Shown here in pieces: positions 25,684 to 35,547 of a stretch of 64,000 nucleotides of DNA. Each line of letters begins with the position of its first letter. Position 1 is the first letter of the stretch. Source of the stretch: Paenibacillus sp. 1_12 (lineage in GTDB: Bacteria > Bacillota > Bacilli > Paenibacillales > NBRC-103111); NCBI RefSeq assembly GCF_900114475.1, contig NZ_FOTE01000006.1:124001-188000 (forward strand), read 5' to 3'. Position numbers and translations under genes: made by a program. Below the pieces are notes generated by a model. That model was not told the origin of the DNA. It was given only the letters and a program-made list of their open reading frames with translations, and did no database searches.

Positions 25684-27132
25684 TTAATAAGCTTTACCAA
25701 AAACAACCGTGTGCTGTGCTTTTTCTCCACAGACCAGACAAGTTTCCTTGTGCTCCGCAGGTTCGAATGGAATATTCCGGCTAGTCGCACCGGTTTCTTC
25801 CTTGACTTGTGCTTCACAAGCTGCAGAACCACACCAGCCCGCTAATGCAAAGCCGCGCTTTTCTTCCAAAAATGCTTTAAACTCATCCAAGGTGTCGACC
25901 GAACTAAAGTTGTCATCGCGGAACTGCTTAGCTTTATCATACATCTGCTGATGAATTTCTGCCAGCATGTTATTCACTTCTTCCACCAAATGCTCCTGCG
26001 CAACCATTTTCTTTTCCCCTGATACTCTGGATACGAGAACAACTTGTCCATTTTCCATATCACGAGGTCCGAGCTCAAGACGAATCGGCACACCGCGCAT
26101 TTCGTATTCATTGAATTTCCAGCCTGGACTTTGGTCTGCACGATCATCCACTTTGACACGGACGCCTGCTTTCTTCAACTGCTGGTACAACTCATTCACA
26201 CGAGCAACGACCGGCTCCCTTGTTTTCGGAGGACCTATAGGTATCATAATAAGTTGGGTAGGTGCAACCTTTGGAGGCATAACCAATCCTCTGTCATCAC
26301 CATGGACCATGATTAAGGCTCCAATAAGACGTGTGCTTACACCCCAAGAGGTTGTATGGCAAAATTGATGCTGATTCTCACGATCCAAATATTTAATATC
26401 AAAAGCAACAGCGAATTTAGTGCCCAAATAATGTGATGTTCCCGCTTGAACCGCTTTGCCATCCTTCATCATCGCTTCTATCGAGAAAGTGTCTACAGCT
26501 CCCGCAAATCTTTCGGAAGGAGTCTTCGCACCAAGAATAACTGGAATCGCTAAGAAGTTTTCAGCAAAATCCTTATAAATATCAAGCATCTGCATCGTTT
26601 CACGACGTGCGTCGGCTTCGTCCTCATGTGCTGTATGGCCTTCCTGCCACAAGAACTCACTCGTCCGTAAAAACGGCTGGGTTCTTTTCTCCCAACGAAC
26701 TACGTTAGCCCACTGATTAATCAGCAGCGGCAGGTCGCGGTAGGAGTTAATCCATTCAGCGTACATATGCCCAACCATCGTTTCGGAGGTTGGACGAATG
26801 GCTAAGCGCTCTTCAAGCTTCTCGCCCCCTGCCTCAGTTACCCAAGGTAGTTCAGGGTTGAAACCCTCGATATGATCTTTTTCTTTCTGGAAAAAGCTTT
26901 CTGGGATAAACAACGGGAAATAGGCGTTTCTATGACCTGTTTCTTTAAACCGACCATCCAATTCCTTTTGAATGTTTTCCCATATTTCATAACTATCAGG
27001 CTTAAATACGATACAGCCACGCACAGGCGAGTAGCTCATCAAGTCCGCTTTTTTAATGACATCCAAATACCATCTGGAGAAATCCTCACTTTGTGGAGTG
27101 ATCTCTTTCACGAATTGTTTTTCTTTTGACAT
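25684..27132 (-). CDS. proS: Prolyl-tRNA synthetase, archaeal/eukaryotic-type (short form)
   Basis: Charges tRNA-Pro. At 482 aa it lacks the editing insertion of the roughly 565 aa bacterial type and instead has the ThrRS-like short architecture: class II catalytic core with RPTSETM (motif 2 region, about 112-118), WEKRTQPFLRTSEFLWQEGHTAH, GTSHYLG and SWGVSTRLIGALIMVHGDDRGLVMPP, then the anticodon-binding domain and a C-terminal domain with Cys residues (CGSAACE, CLVCGEKA) and the terminal tyrosine GKAY. ATG at 27132 follows AGGAGG. It sits between rseP and polC, where B. subtilis has the long type. Confidence 0.94.
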   Translation of the reverse strand: MSKEKQFVKEITPQSEDFSRWYLDVIKKADLMSYSPVRGCIVFKPDSYEIWENIQKELDGRFKETGHRNAYFPLFIPESFFQKEKDHIEGFNPELPWVTEAGGEKLEERLAIRPTSETMVGHMYAEWINSYRDLPLLINQWANVVRWEKRTQPFLRTSEFLWQEGHTAHEDEADARRETMQMLDIYKDFAENFLAIPVILGAKTPSERFAGAVDTFSIEAMMKDGKAVQAGTSHYLGTKFAVAFDIKYLDRENQHQFCHTTSWGVSTRLIGALIMVHGDDRGLVMPPKVAPTQLIMIPIGPPKTREPVVARVNELYQQLKKAGVRVKVDDRADQSPGWKFNEYEMRGVPIRLELGPRDMENGQVVLVSRVSGEKKMVAQEHLVEEVNNMLAEIHQQMYDKAKQFRDDNFSSVDTLDEFKAFLEEKRGFALAGWCGSAACEAQVKEETGATSRNIPFEPAEHKETCLVCGEKAQHTVVFGKAY

Positions 27133-27148
27133 GGGTGATCCTCCTACA

Positions 27149-27168
27149 AGCTTTGCTTCTGCAAAGCT
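27149..27168 (-). promoter_or_regulatory. Perfect 8 bp hairpin next to the proS ribosome site
   Basis: AGCTTTGC-AGAA-GCAAAGCT ends 2-3 nt before TAGGAGG of proS. No T tract follows, so it is not a terminator. It could stabilise the mRNA end or affect ribosome loading. Confidence 0.55.
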
Positions 27169-27190
27169 ACTTCGTAAGCATTAGCTTTCC

Positions 27191-28444
27191 TTATCCCTTA
27201 ACCAAGCGCAGTATATCATTATAAGTAACAGCAATCATCAACAGCATCAGCATCGCAAATCCAACAAAATGCACGATACTTTCCCTACTTGGATCTACCG
27301 GCTTGCCGCGTACCGCCTCAAATGCAAGGAATACCAAACGACTTCCGTCTAATGCAGGAAAAGGAAGTAAGTTGAACAGTCCGAGATATAGACTCATCAA
27401 AGCTGTCCAGAAAATATATTGAGCCCAGCCTGCGCTGGCCTGTTCGCTTGTAAACTCAACGATTCGAACGGGCCCACCCAAATCATCCATCTTAAACTGC
27501 AGTGTTGCCAGTTTCCCAAAGCTGTCAAGAATAGAAACTGTAGCCATGGTGAAGCTGTTCCAACCGCTTTTGACACCTTCCAGCACGGAAGCTTTCCGAT
27601 TTTCTGATGTCAAAGTTACTCCGACCAAACCGCCATCTTTATCGTCAGGAGTGACCTCCTTGCGAATTTGCTCACCATTGCGTTCTATGATCCAAACCAT
27701 CGGCTTATTAGCCGATAGCTTGATTAAATCCCTCAGCTTGGCACCATCAGGCCCTATCGCCTCGTTATTGATCTTGAGAACAATATCATTTGCCATAAGT
27801 CCACTTTTTTCAGCAGGTGCTCCAGGCTCAGTACTGCGTATTTTGATTTTGTCAGGCACGCCCGCCATCAAAACGACGGTTACAAACAGTACAAAGGCAA
27901 GAATAAAATTCATCATGGGACCAGCGAAAATGGAAAGCGCGCGCTGCGTAACCGTTTTACTGGCAAATTGTCTGTCAAGCGGAGCAATTTGTGTTTCTTT
28001 TCCTTTTACGATGAGCAGGGCTTGAGGATGAATGGCAAATTGACGCTGCTCTCCATCCAAATCGAGTCTAACAAAAAGCTTACGCTCCAAATCAATTTCT
28101 TCCACGACACCAATCAGACTATCCATACGTTTATCAAAATCGCCCGTATAAATATGACTCACCTGATCGTCCTGTAAACTTACTGAAATACGCTGACCAG
28201 GGTTAATTTGAACCATTTCCGGATCTTCACCGGCCATCCGCACAAAGCCACCTATAGGCAATAAGCGAAGCGTGAACCTGGTTTCATCCTTTTTAAAAGA
28301 GAGGATCTTAGGTCCAAAACCTATGGCAAATTCTCTTACCAAAATGCCTGCTCTTTTGGCAAAATAAAAATGTCCCCATTCATGAATCGTAACCAGGACA
28401 AAAAATAAAAGCACAATTTGAAATGCATTTTGCAACGTAGCCAA
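27191..28444 (-). CDS. rseP: Site-2 intramembrane metalloprotease RseP/RasP
   Basis: Cleaves membrane anchors such as anti-sigma factors and signal-peptide remnants within the bilayer. The zinc motif HEWGH is at 21-25 in the first membrane segment; a PDZ domain lies mid-protein (RSTEPGAPAEKSGLMANDIVL), and the second active-site motif NLLPFPALDG near 350 supplies the third metal ligand. About four membrane segments. I prefer the TTG at 28444 (417 aa), 10 nt after GGAGG; the ATG at 28468 lies upstream of that site. It is between dxr and proS. Confidence 0.94.
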   Translation of the reverse strand: MATLQNAFQIVLLFFVLVTIHEWGHFYFAKRAGILVREFAIGFGPKILSFKKDETRFTLRLLPIGGFVRMAGEDPEMVQINPGQRISVSLQDDQVSHIYTGDFDKRMDSLIGVVEEIDLERKLFVRLDLDGEQRQFAIHPQALLIVKGKETQIAPLDRQFASKTVTQRALSIFAGPMMNFILAFVLFVTVVLMAGVPDKIKIRSTEPGAPAEKSGLMANDIVLKINNEAIGPDGAKLRDLIKLSANKPMVWIIERNGEQIRKEVTPDDKDGGLVGVTLTSENRKASVLEGVKSGWNSFTMATVSILDSFGKLATLQFKMDDLGGPVRIVEFTSEQASAGWAQYIFWTALMSLYLGLFNLLPFPALDGSRLVFLAFEAVRGKPVDPSRESIVHFVGFAMLMLLMIAVTYNDILRLVKG

Positions 28445-28611
28445 TTCGCAACGTCCTCCCTTAAGCATCGGTTAGTCAAGTTTATGTTCCATGGCTATGC
28501 TTATCTTTTGATTAAGATTAACATTTTTTGCGACACAAATACAAGCCGCTCCATGTAATGAACATATTATCCTGCAGGTGGAATGATGCTTATAGAATTG
28601 GGCATACACGA

Positions 28612-29757
28612 TTAATGATTTATTTTTTCCGCGGCGGCTCTCGCCCAGGTGTCAGCTGCCAAAATCTCCTCTAGATTGGGAACGGACACTACCTCATGTT
28701 TATTAAGCACGTTGTCAATAATCCGCTCAATTTGTAAGAAATCAATAGTTCCCTTTAAAAACCTTGCTACTGCCACTTCGTTGGCTGCATTATACACCGT
28801 GGTAGCTGTACCTCCGGCTTTCCCACTATCAAAAGCCATTTGCAAACAAGGAAATCTTACATAATCCATTTCACGGAAGTGCAGCTTTCCGATCTGGGCT
28901 AAACTCAAGGGCTTTGAAGGTGTTGATAAACGCTTCGGATACGTAAGCGCATACTGAATAGGAACACGCATATCCGGATTTCCAAGCTGAGCGATAATGC
29001 TATTATCAACAAACTCTACACACGAATGAATAATGCTTTCAGGGTGAATCAGCACTTCGATTTGTGAGTATGGCAACCCAAATAACCAATGTGCCTCAAT
29101 AACCTCTAGCCCTTTGTTTACCATCGTTGCGGAATCAATGGTGATTTTGGCTCCCATCGACCAATTCGGATGCTGAAGGGCTTGTTCAACCGTAACACCC
29201 TGTAGTTGATCACGAGTACGATCTCGGAATGAACCGCCGGAGGCTGTTAAAATAATTTTGTTAACGTCTTGTACCGATTCTCCGTTCAAGCATTGAAAAA
29301 TGGCCGAATGCTCACTGTCTATGGGCAGCAGCTTGACTCCATGCTTCTTCACGAGCTCCGTTACCAAGTGCCCAGCGCTAACTAGGGTTTCTTTATTGGC
29401 TAGTCCTATGTCTTTGCCTGCTTCAATCGCAGCAAGCGTTGGACGCAATCCTTGACTGCCTACTAACGCGGTAACTACATAATCCGCATCTGTCCCAGCT
29501 GCAATCTCCAATAATCCTTCATCCCCAAAGAAAACAGAGGTTTCTGCAGCAACATGGTGCTTAAGCTCGTCTGCCAAGCTTTTGGTAGCTACGGATACCT
29601 TTTTGGGTCTGAATTGTTTGATTTGCTCGATGAGTAAAGGCAAATTATGCCCACCGGCAAGTCCCTCCACCTTGTACAGCTCGGGAGAATGTGCTAGTAC
29701 ATCCAGGGTTTGTGTCCCTATGGACCCCGTAGAACCGAGTATAGCAATGTGCTTCAT
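28612..29757 (-). CDS. dxr: 1-deoxy-D-xylulose 5-phosphate reductoisomerase
   Basis: Second step of the methylerythritol phosphate isoprenoid pathway. The 381 aa protein opens with the NADPH-binding [15 protein letters not shown], has [11 protein letters not shown], the metal and substrate loop [11 protein letters not shown] (D150/E152 region) and ASGGSFRD, then [26 protein letters not shown]. It lies between cdsA and rseP as in B. subtilis, so isoprenoid, lipid and undecaprenyl genes are together. Confidence 0.97.
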   Translation of the reverse strand: MKHIAILGSTGSIGTQTLDVLAHSPELYKVEGLAGGHNLPLLIEQIKQFRPKKVSVATKSLADELKHHVAAETSVFFGDEGLLEIAAGTDADYVVTALVGSQGLRPTLAAIEAGKDIGLANKETLVSAGHLVTELVKKHGVKLLPIDSEHSAIFQCLNGESVQDVNKIILTASGGSFRDRTRDQLQGVTVEQALQHPNWSMGAKITIDSATMVNKGLEVIEAHWLFGLPYSQIEVLIHPESIIHSCVEFVDNSIIAQLGNPDMRVPIQYALTYPKRLSTPSKPLSLAQIGKLHFREMDYVRFPCLQMAFDSGKAGGTATTVYNAANEVAVARFLKGTIDFLQIERIIDNVLNKHEVVSVPNLEEILAADTWARAAAEKINH

Positions 29758-29776
29758 GATTCACCTCAATAACAAT

Positions 29777-30577
29777 TTATGCGTGCGGCAGCAGAGTCAA
29801 TATCTGGACCATCGGAAACACAATCAACCAGCTATCAACCCGATCCAAAACCCCACCATGGCCAGGTAAAATCGTTCCAGTATCCTTGATACCTTTGATC
29901 CGTTTATAAGCAGATTGGATCAGATCTCCCATCTGACCTACAACAGCGATAATGATTCCAATAACAATTGCCTGCTTCCATGATAATAATTCAGGATGCA
30001 CTAAAGCGAAGCAAACGGCGACCACAACCGATATAATAATGCCGCCAATTGAGCCTTCTATTGATTTTTTGGGACTGATTGTAGGCCACAACGGTGTTTT
30101 GCCAAATTTCGACCCCGTAAAGTATGCACCTGAATCCGTTGCCCAAATACAGAAAAAGACCAGCAAGGTCCAAAACAATCCATTTTGCCCAATCATTCTG
30201 GTTTCTATCATATAGTGAAAGCCAATACCGATATAGACGACACCTAAAAATAAGGTGGATATATGATCTATGGTCACTTTATTCTTAGAAAGCACAGTAA
30301 TACTTAGCAAAACAAATAGGAGCAACCAAATCATATTAGATGGCGAGCTTATGGCTGGAATAGTTGTTAGACTCCACGGCAAGCATAACAAACCAACCCC
30401 CAAGTACCCAACAATTGAAGTTAAGGAAAAGGGATTGAGCTTATTCATTTTTGCATATTCGTAAAAACCGATCAACGCGGTAATGACAATCAGTCCGGTA
30501 AACCAATAACTGCCTAAGTATAAAAGCGTCAAAAAAACAATCGCTGCTATGATTCCTGTTACTATACGCTGCTTCAA
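29777..30577 (-). CDS. cdsA: Phosphatidate cytidylyltransferase
   Basis: Makes CDP-diacylglycerol from phosphatidic acid and CTP, for all membrane phospholipids. The 266 aa integral membrane protein has about eight hydrophobic segments and the CdsA signature near the C terminus: GDLIQSAYKRIKGIKDTG followed by LPGHGGVLDRVDSW. It is 19 nt upstream of dxr and 20 nt downstream of uppS. Confidence 0.96.
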   Translation of the reverse strand: MKQRIVTGIIAAIVFLTLLYLGSYWFTGLIVITALIGFYEYAKMNKLNPFSLTSIVGYLGVGLLCLPWSLTTIPAISSPSNMIWLLLFVLLSITVLSKNKVTIDHISTLFLGVVYIGIGFHYMIETRMIGQNGLFWTLLVFFCIWATDSGAYFTGSKFGKTPLWPTISPKKSIEGSIGGIIISVVVAVCFALVHPELLSWKQAIVIGIIIAVVGQMGDLIQSAYKRIKGIKDTGTILPGHGGVLDRVDSWLIVFPMVQILTLLPHA

Positions 30578-30597
30578 GTCAATACCTCCGTCGCCTG

Positions 30598-31365
30598 CTA
30601 CAGGCCGCCATATCTGCGGGCCCGCCGCTGATACTCTTGAACAGCCTCAAAAAAATCCTGCTCAGTAAATTCCGGCCAACATAACTCAGTAAACCACAGC
30701 TCAGAGTAAGCTAATTGCCATAACATAAAGTTGCTTATACGCAGCTCACCACTCGTGCGAATTAATAAATCAGGGTCCGGAAGCGGATGCGTTAACATAT
30801 ACCTTGAATACACAGTTTCATCGATCTCATCCACATGAAGCTTACCGGATTGAACATCCATGGCAATCTGCTTCACTCCTGACAGCATTTCTTTACGGCT
30901 ACCGTAATTTAACGCAAAATTCAAAATGAGTCCGTCGTTATTCTTGGTTTGTTCAATCGCATCCTGAATCGCCTTTAACGTATAATCAGGCAAACCTTCA
31001 TCCCAGCCCGTCATACGAATCTGAACATTATTAGCAATTAATTCTTCAATTTCTTTAGGAAAAAATTCAATTGGAAGTTTCATCAAGTAGTCAACTTCTT
31101 CTTTTGGTCTTTTCCAATTTTCCGTTGAAAATGCATATAAAGTCAACACTCGGACTCCAATGGAATTCGCAGCCATTGTTATCTTTTTCACATTTTTCAT
31201 ACCTGAGTGATGCCCTGCAACACGCGGCAATCCGCGCTTCTGAGCCCAACGGCCATTGCCGTCCATGATTACTGCCACATGGTTTGGAACATTATCGGCA
31301 TCTAACCGTTCTATAAGCTCGGTGCTCAGTGGCTTGCTTCCAAACCATTTTTTGAAAGGTATCAT
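30598..31365 (-). CDS. uppS: Isoprenyl transferase (undecaprenyl diphosphate synthase)
   Basis: Builds the C55 lipid carrier for peptidoglycan by cis-prenyl additions. The 255 aa protein has the family start HVAVIMDGNGRWAQKRG, with catalytic D35, then GHHSGM, YAFSTENWKRP and the C-terminal DLLIRTSGELRISNFMLWQLAYSE. ATG at 31365 follows GGAGG by 9 nt. It is the first of the uppS-cdsA-dxr-rseP-proS-polC run. Confidence 0.97.
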   Translation of the reverse strand: MIPFKKWFGSKPLSTELIERLDADNVPNHVAVIMDGNGRWAQKRGLPRVAGHHSGMKNVKKITMAANSIGVRVLTLYAFSTENWKRPKEEVDYLMKLPIEFFPKEIEELIANNVQIRMTGWDEGLPDYTLKAIQDAIEQTKNNDGLILNFALNYGSRKEMLSGVKQIAMDVQSGKLHVDEIDETVYSRYMLTHPLPDPDLLIRTSGELRISNFMLWQLAYSELWFTELCWPEFTEQDFFEAVQEYQRRARRYGGL

Positions 31366-31393
31366 CTATTGCTTCCTCCAATAAGGAAAGACT

Positions 31394-31417
31394 AAAAGCC
31401 CCCTTGCAAGGGGGTCT
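31394..31417 (-). terminator. Terminator after frr
   Basis: CCCCC-TTGCAA-GGGGG, extended by flanking pairs, is followed by CTTTTAG on the minus strand. The stem is GC-rich and the T run short, so readthrough into uppS is possible. Confidence 0.7.
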
Positions 31418-31423
31418 CTATGA

Positions 31424-31978
31424 TTATACTTCCATAATCTCTTTTTCTTTAGCCGCAAGAACCTTATCGACTTCTGAAATGAACTTGTCAGTAAATTTTT
31501 GAATATCCTCTTGATGTTTACGTGACTCATCTTCAGATATACCATTTTTCTCAAGCTTTTTGATTTCGTCATTTGCATCACGGCGAACATTTCTGATCGC
31601 AACCTTGGCTTCTTCGCCGAATTTACGAGTCATTTTAACCAATTCAGCTCTACGATCTGAAGTCAGTGCTGGAATCATAATACGAATCATGGAACCATCA
31701 TTAGATGGAGTCAGACCCAAATCGGATTTCATAATCGCTTTTTCGATTGCCGACATTGAACTCTTATCCCATGGTTGAATCATGAGTGTGCGTGAATCCG
31801 GTGTACTGATATTAGCCAATTGGTTAACTGGTGTCATGGCACCGTAATATTCTACCTGTACACGATCCAATAGCGCAGGAACAGCTCTACCAGCACGTAA
31901 ACTGGAAAGTTCCTTTTTTAAAGAACCAATGGCTTTCTCCATACGATCTTCTGCATTTTTCTTTATCGATTGAGGCAT
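31424..31978 (-). CDS. frr: Ribosome recycling factor
   Basis: Splits post-termination ribosomes with EF-G. The 184 aa protein has the family segments [54 protein letters not shown] and [19 protein letters not shown] at 31978 is preferred, with AAAGGGAG about 11 nt upstream; the GTG at 31990 overlaps that site. It starts 4 nt after the pyrH stop, so the two are coupled. Confidence 0.96.
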   Translation of the reverse strand: MPQSIKKNAEDRMEKAIGSLKKELSSLRAGRAVPALLDRVQVEYYGAMTPVNQLANISTPDSRTLMIQPWDKSSMSAIEKAIMKSDLGLTPSNDGSMIRIMIPALTSDRRAELVKMTRKFGEEAKVAIRNVRRDANDEIKKLEKNGISEDESRKHQEDIQKFTDKFISEVDKVLAAKEKEIMEV

Positions 31979-31982
31979 ATCG

Positions 31983-32735
<753 letters not shown>

Positions 32736-32752
32736 CTATTGATGTTTGTGTT

Positions 32753-32780
32753 TAAAAAAGAGGAACACAAAGTGTTCCCG
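32753..32780 (-). terminator. Terminator after tsf
   Basis: GGAACAC-TTT-GTGTTCC, followed by TCTTTTTT, lies about 25 nt downstream of the tsf stop. Confidence 0.9.
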
Positions 32781-32803
32781 CTATCTGTTCATTCACTATG
32801 AAT

Positions 32804-33454
32804 TTATTTCTTTACTTGTGCCATAACTTCTTCAGCGAAGTTCTCTGTTTTCTTCTCTAAGCCTTCACCAAGCTCAAAACGAACAAAGCGACGGATGGTG
32901 ATGTTCTCACCAATTTTGGAAACTTTTTCGTTGATCAATTGGCTGATTTTTTTATCAGGGTCTTTGATGAACGCTTGCTCCATTAAGCAATTTTCTTCGT
33001 AATATTTGCCAATACGTCCGTCAACCATTCTATCAACGATATTAGCCGGTTTACCTTCGTTTAGAGCTTGGTTTGTCAGGATTTCACGTTCTTTGTCAAG
33101 AGCTTCCTGAGGCACTTCTTCACGACGAACATACAGTGGGTTAGCAGCAGCAATTTGCATCGCTACATCTCTAACAAAATCTTTGAACTGATCTGTTTTG
33201 GCAACAAAATCGGTTTCACAGTTAACTTCAACCAATACACCGATACGACCGCCAGCATGGATATAAGATTCAACAACACCTTCTGTTGCAATACGTCCTG
33301 CTTTATTAGCTGCTGCAGACAATCCTTTTTCACGCAGAAGCTCCGCCGCTTTTGTCAAATCACCATTTGCTTCTTCCAACGCATTTTTACAATCGAGCAT
33401 ACCTGCTCCTGTACTTGCACGTAATTCCTTTACTGATGCTGCATTAACCGCCAT
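32804..33454 (-). CDS. tsf: Elongation factor Ts, short form
   Basis: The guanine nucleotide exchange factor of EF-Tu. The 216 aa protein has an N-terminal UBA-like domain with [19 protein letters not shown], the EF-Tu-contacting TDFVA motif at 81-85, and [12 protein letters not shown] near the end. It is much shorter than the roughly 293 aa B. subtilis protein, so one core subdomain is reduced. ATG at 33454 is chosen because GGAGG precedes it by 8 nt; the frame open to 33547 runs into the rpsB terminator. Confidence 0.96.
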   Translation of the reverse strand: MAVNAASVKELRASTGAGMLDCKNALEEANGDLTKAAELLREKGLSAAANKAGRIATEGVVESYIHAGGRIGVLVEVNCETDFVAKTDQFKDFVRDVAMQIAAANPLYVRREEVPQEALDKEREILTNQALNEGKPANIVDRMVDGRIGKYYEENCLMEQAFIKDPDKKISQLINEKVSKIGENITIRRFVRFELGEGLEKKTENFAEEVMAQVKK

Positions 33455-33493
33455 GTACTTGGCCTCCCTCATATATGTTGAACCTTGATCCTT

Positions 33494-33541
33494 AAAAAAG
33501 GGGCGGTGAAAGGATTTTGCACCTTTGAACCACCCCTTTCT
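33494..33541 (-). terminator. Terminator / attenuator between rpsB and tsf
   Basis: A long stem, AAAGGGGTGGTTCAAAGG with CCTTTCACCGCCCCTTT, around an 8 nt loop and with a TTTTTT tail. It would end most rpsB transcripts and let a fraction continue into tsf. Confidence 0.93.
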
Positions 33542-33550
33542 ATTCACTAT

Positions 33551-34249
33551 TTAAGCTGTAGTTTGTTCGCCTTGATGTGCTTCAACAACTGCATCGGCAA
33601 TTTTAGCTGTTAACAGCTTAACTGCACGAATCGCATCGTCATTACCAGGAATGACATAATCGATTTCATCAGGATCGCAGTTTGTATCTACGATACCTAC
33701 GATTGGAATACCCAGCTTGCGAGCTTCTGCAACCGCGATACGCTCTTTGCGAGGATCGATGATGAACAATGCACTTGGAAGGCCCTTCATATTCTTAATA
33801 CCGCCAAGGAATTTCTCCAAGCGATCTTTTTCCTTACGAAGGATAATAACTTCTTTCTTAGGAAGAACTTCAAAAGTACCGTCTTCTTCCCATCTTTCCA
33901 ATTGCTTCAAACGATCAATACGCTTTTGAATCGTTTGGAAGTTAGTTAATGTTCCACCCAACCAACGTTGGTTTATGTAGAACATACCGCAGCGAGCTGC
34001 TTCTTCCGCAACTGAATCTTGCGCTTGTTTTTTTGTTCCTACGAACAAAATTGTACCGTTTTGGTCGGCTACTGATTTAACGAAGTTATAAGCTTCTTCA
34101 ACCTTTTTCACCGTTTTCTGCAAATCAATAATATAAATTCCGTTTCTTTCCGTGAAGATGTAACGATCCATTTTCGGATTCCAACGACGAGTCTGGTGAC
34201 CGAAATGTACTCCAGCTTCTAAAAGCTGTTTCATGGAGATTACTGCCAT
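33551..34249 (-). CDS. rpsB: 30S ribosomal protein S2
   Basis: A 232 aa S2 with the signatures [50 protein letters not shown] and [33 protein letters not shown] at 34249 has AGGAGGTG 7 nt upstream. It has its own strong promoter about 120 nt upstream and a structured leader, which suggests autoregulation as is common for ribosomal protein genes. Confidence 0.97.
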   Translation of the reverse strand: MAVISMKQLLEAGVHFGHQTRRWNPKMDRYIFTERNGIYIIDLQKTVKKVEEAYNFVKSVADQNGTILFVGTKKQAQDSVAEEAARCGMFYINQRWLGGTLTNFQTIQKRIDRLKQLERWEEDGTFEVLPKKEVIILRKEKDRLEKFLGGIKNMKGLPSALFIIDPRKERIAVAEARKLGIPIVGIVDTNCDPDEIDYVIPGNDDAIRAVKLLTAKIADAVVEAHQGEQTTA

Positions 34250-34255
34250 CCTCAC

Positions 34256-34368
34256 ACACCTCCTCTAAATTGGTTTTGGGTCTCCTCCGCTATAGTCGCA
34301 TCTTCGACATAAAACTCCCCACCGGGAAGCACCCTTATGCGAATTGACCAGCGTGCGTTTTAACACCG
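34256..34368 (-). ncRNA. Candidate structured leader of rpsB
   Basis: A roughly 115 nt untranslated leader. TCGCAT (34337-34342 on the minus strand) pairs with ATGCGA (34296-34301), enclosing a strong CUUCCC-GGU-GGGGAG hairpin (34315-34329). A competing TTATG/CATAA pairing is possible within the same element. The region after the outer helix is purine-rich and leads to the ribosome site. I do not recognise it as a named family. Confidence 0.5.
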
Positions 34369-34374
34369 TCAATA

Positions 34375-34403
34375 ACTATACCACAAGTGAAAAGTGTATG
34401 CAA
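34375..34403 (-). promoter_or_regulatory. Sigma-A promoter for rpsB
   Basis: The -35 TTGCAT (34398-34403), a 17 bp spacer and the extended -10 TGG-TATAGT (34375-34380). It sits just after the terminator that closes the flagellar operon. Confidence 0.8.
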
Positions 34404-34451
34404 CACTAATCTTATTTATTCCTACAATTTGAGTATACTCATAAAAAGCAG

Positions 34452-34477
34452 AAAAACCAAACCTTTAATAGGTTTGG
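34452..34477 (-). terminator. Terminator closing the fla/che operon
   Basis: CCAAACCT-ATTA-AAGGTTTGG, followed by TTTTTCTGCTTTTT, lies immediately downstream of the last small gene (stop at 34479). It separates the long motility transcript from rpsB. Confidence 0.93.
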
Positions 34478-34478
34478 C

Positions 34479-34994
34479 TTATGGACGGGTTGTTATATTT
34501 GAAACCACACGCGCAAGCTCCACTGGACCTTTGAAAACATGAACGCCGGATACAATTTTCTCATTTAATTGCTGCTGGTACATCATATCCTCAAATGCTT
34601 TACGATCTGAAATCACGCCGCTGGTCACTAACAGATCCCCCACATTCCCTGCATTCAGTCCAGGGGAAACATAAATGTAGGTTTCTTTAACAACTTGATT
34701 TACAGGAGCAGGCGGTTGAACTACAGGCTGCTTATCCTTTTCCTCTTTTACTTTCTGTTGGACTAGTGCATCTGCCTGAGATTGACTGATCATCTTCTGA
34801 TCAATTTCAAAAACCTGAAAATACTTGGAGGCAGATTCCTTCAATTGATCATGGTCCAATTCACTTATCGCTGTGCTTTTCAATAAATCCGATTTGACTG
34901 CCGCTGGCCTCGCTGCATTCATCAACTGGAGCAATGAGGCACCTATAATTAATCCAATTCCAAGGCCGTACAACATAGATTTGTTAGTGAGCAT
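34479..34994 (-). CDS. Membrane-anchored protein with YceG/MltG-like C-terminal segment
   Basis: A 171 aa protein: one N-terminal membrane segment (about 8-28), an external linker with Lys/Gln/Pro-rich sequence (about 75-105), then a C-terminal segment of about 60 residues (IYVSPGLNAGNVGDLLVTSGVI...FEDMMYQQQLNEKIVSGVHVF). That spacing recalls the LysM-like N-terminal subdomain of MltG/YceG endolytic transglycosylases, but the catalytic part is missing. It overlaps the preceding gene by 11 bp and is the last gene before the operon terminator. A wall-binding or scaffolding role is only a guess. Confidence 0.7.
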   Translation of the reverse strand: MLTNKSMLYGLGIGLIIGASLLQLMNAARPAAVKSDLLKSTAISELDHDQLKESASKYFQVFEIDQKMISQSQADALVQQKVKEEKDKQPVVQPPAPVNQVVKETYIYVSPGLNAGNVGDLLVTSGVISDRKAFEDMMYQQQLNEKIVSGVHVFKGPVELARVVSNITTRP

Positions 34995-35547
34995 TCAGTT
35001 TTTCCTCCTGCTTCGCCAACTGAAAGATCAAATTGACCTCTCCTTTGTTCATATTCAGCTTTTTAGCAATGTGCTCCACAGACTTCCCTTGTTCAAACAA
35101 GGTAAACAGCTCTACATAACGAGTTTTCAGGTTCATGGCTACAGGCGGATCTACAACATCGGCTACTGTGTCTTCAACCGTTGTTTTCTGCAGCTCGATC
35201 ATCTCTTTTTTCTCGGGTGGGTACGCTGCCTTCTTCTGAAGCTCGTCATATGCAAAGCCAAGCTTGCTTAGCTCTTGATTAGTAAGTGTTGATTGTCTCT
35301 CAACAATTTCAAGACGTGAGGTTAGCTTGGCGGTTTGTACTTCGTAATCTCTTTTGGTTTCCGCAAGCAGCTGTACCAAGGCTTTATTTTGGTCATCAAG
35401 CTCTGCCGTAAAATGCTCCATCGCTTCTTCAATTTCATGAAGTGTTGGATTGGCCTGACCTTTTGTTGTGCTCGCTTTCGGAATGATTTTCGCATAAATA
35501 ATGAATACGAGTCCAAACAATACAATATAAACCCAGGGTTGATCCAC
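34984..35547 (-). CDS. SwrB-like membrane protein with coiled coil and C-terminal HTH
   Basis: A 187 aa protein from a GTG start at 35547, chosen because AAAGGTGA lies 5 nt upstream; the longer open frame has no site. One membrane segment (about 5-20) is followed by a charged coiled coil (about 45-110) and a C-terminal KSVEHIAKKLNMNKGEVNLIF motif that looks like a short helix-turn-helix. B. subtilis swrB, a bitopic swarming/flagellar assembly protein, occupies the same place between sigD and rpsB, so a SwrB-like role is inferred from topology and position, not from strong similarity. Confidence 0.68.
   Translation of the reverse strand: MDQPWVYIVLFGLVFIIYAKIIPKASTTKGQANPTLHEIEEAMEHFTAELDDQNKALVQLLAETKRDYEVQTAKLTSRLEIVERQSTLTNQELSKLGFAYDELQKKAAYPPEKKEMIELQKTTVEDTVADVVDPPVAMNLKTRYVELFTLFEQGKSVEHIAKKLNMNKGEVNLIFQLAKQEEKLNAH

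Noticed and set aside
27133-27190. T-box riboswitch before proS
   Set aside because: Only about 58 nt separate the genes; no specifier loop, T-box sequence or terminator is present.
28445-28611. Promoter for rseP between dxr and rseP
   Set aside because: The best TTGTAT has only a poor -10 (TAATCT); nothing else is convincing in this 167 nt gap.
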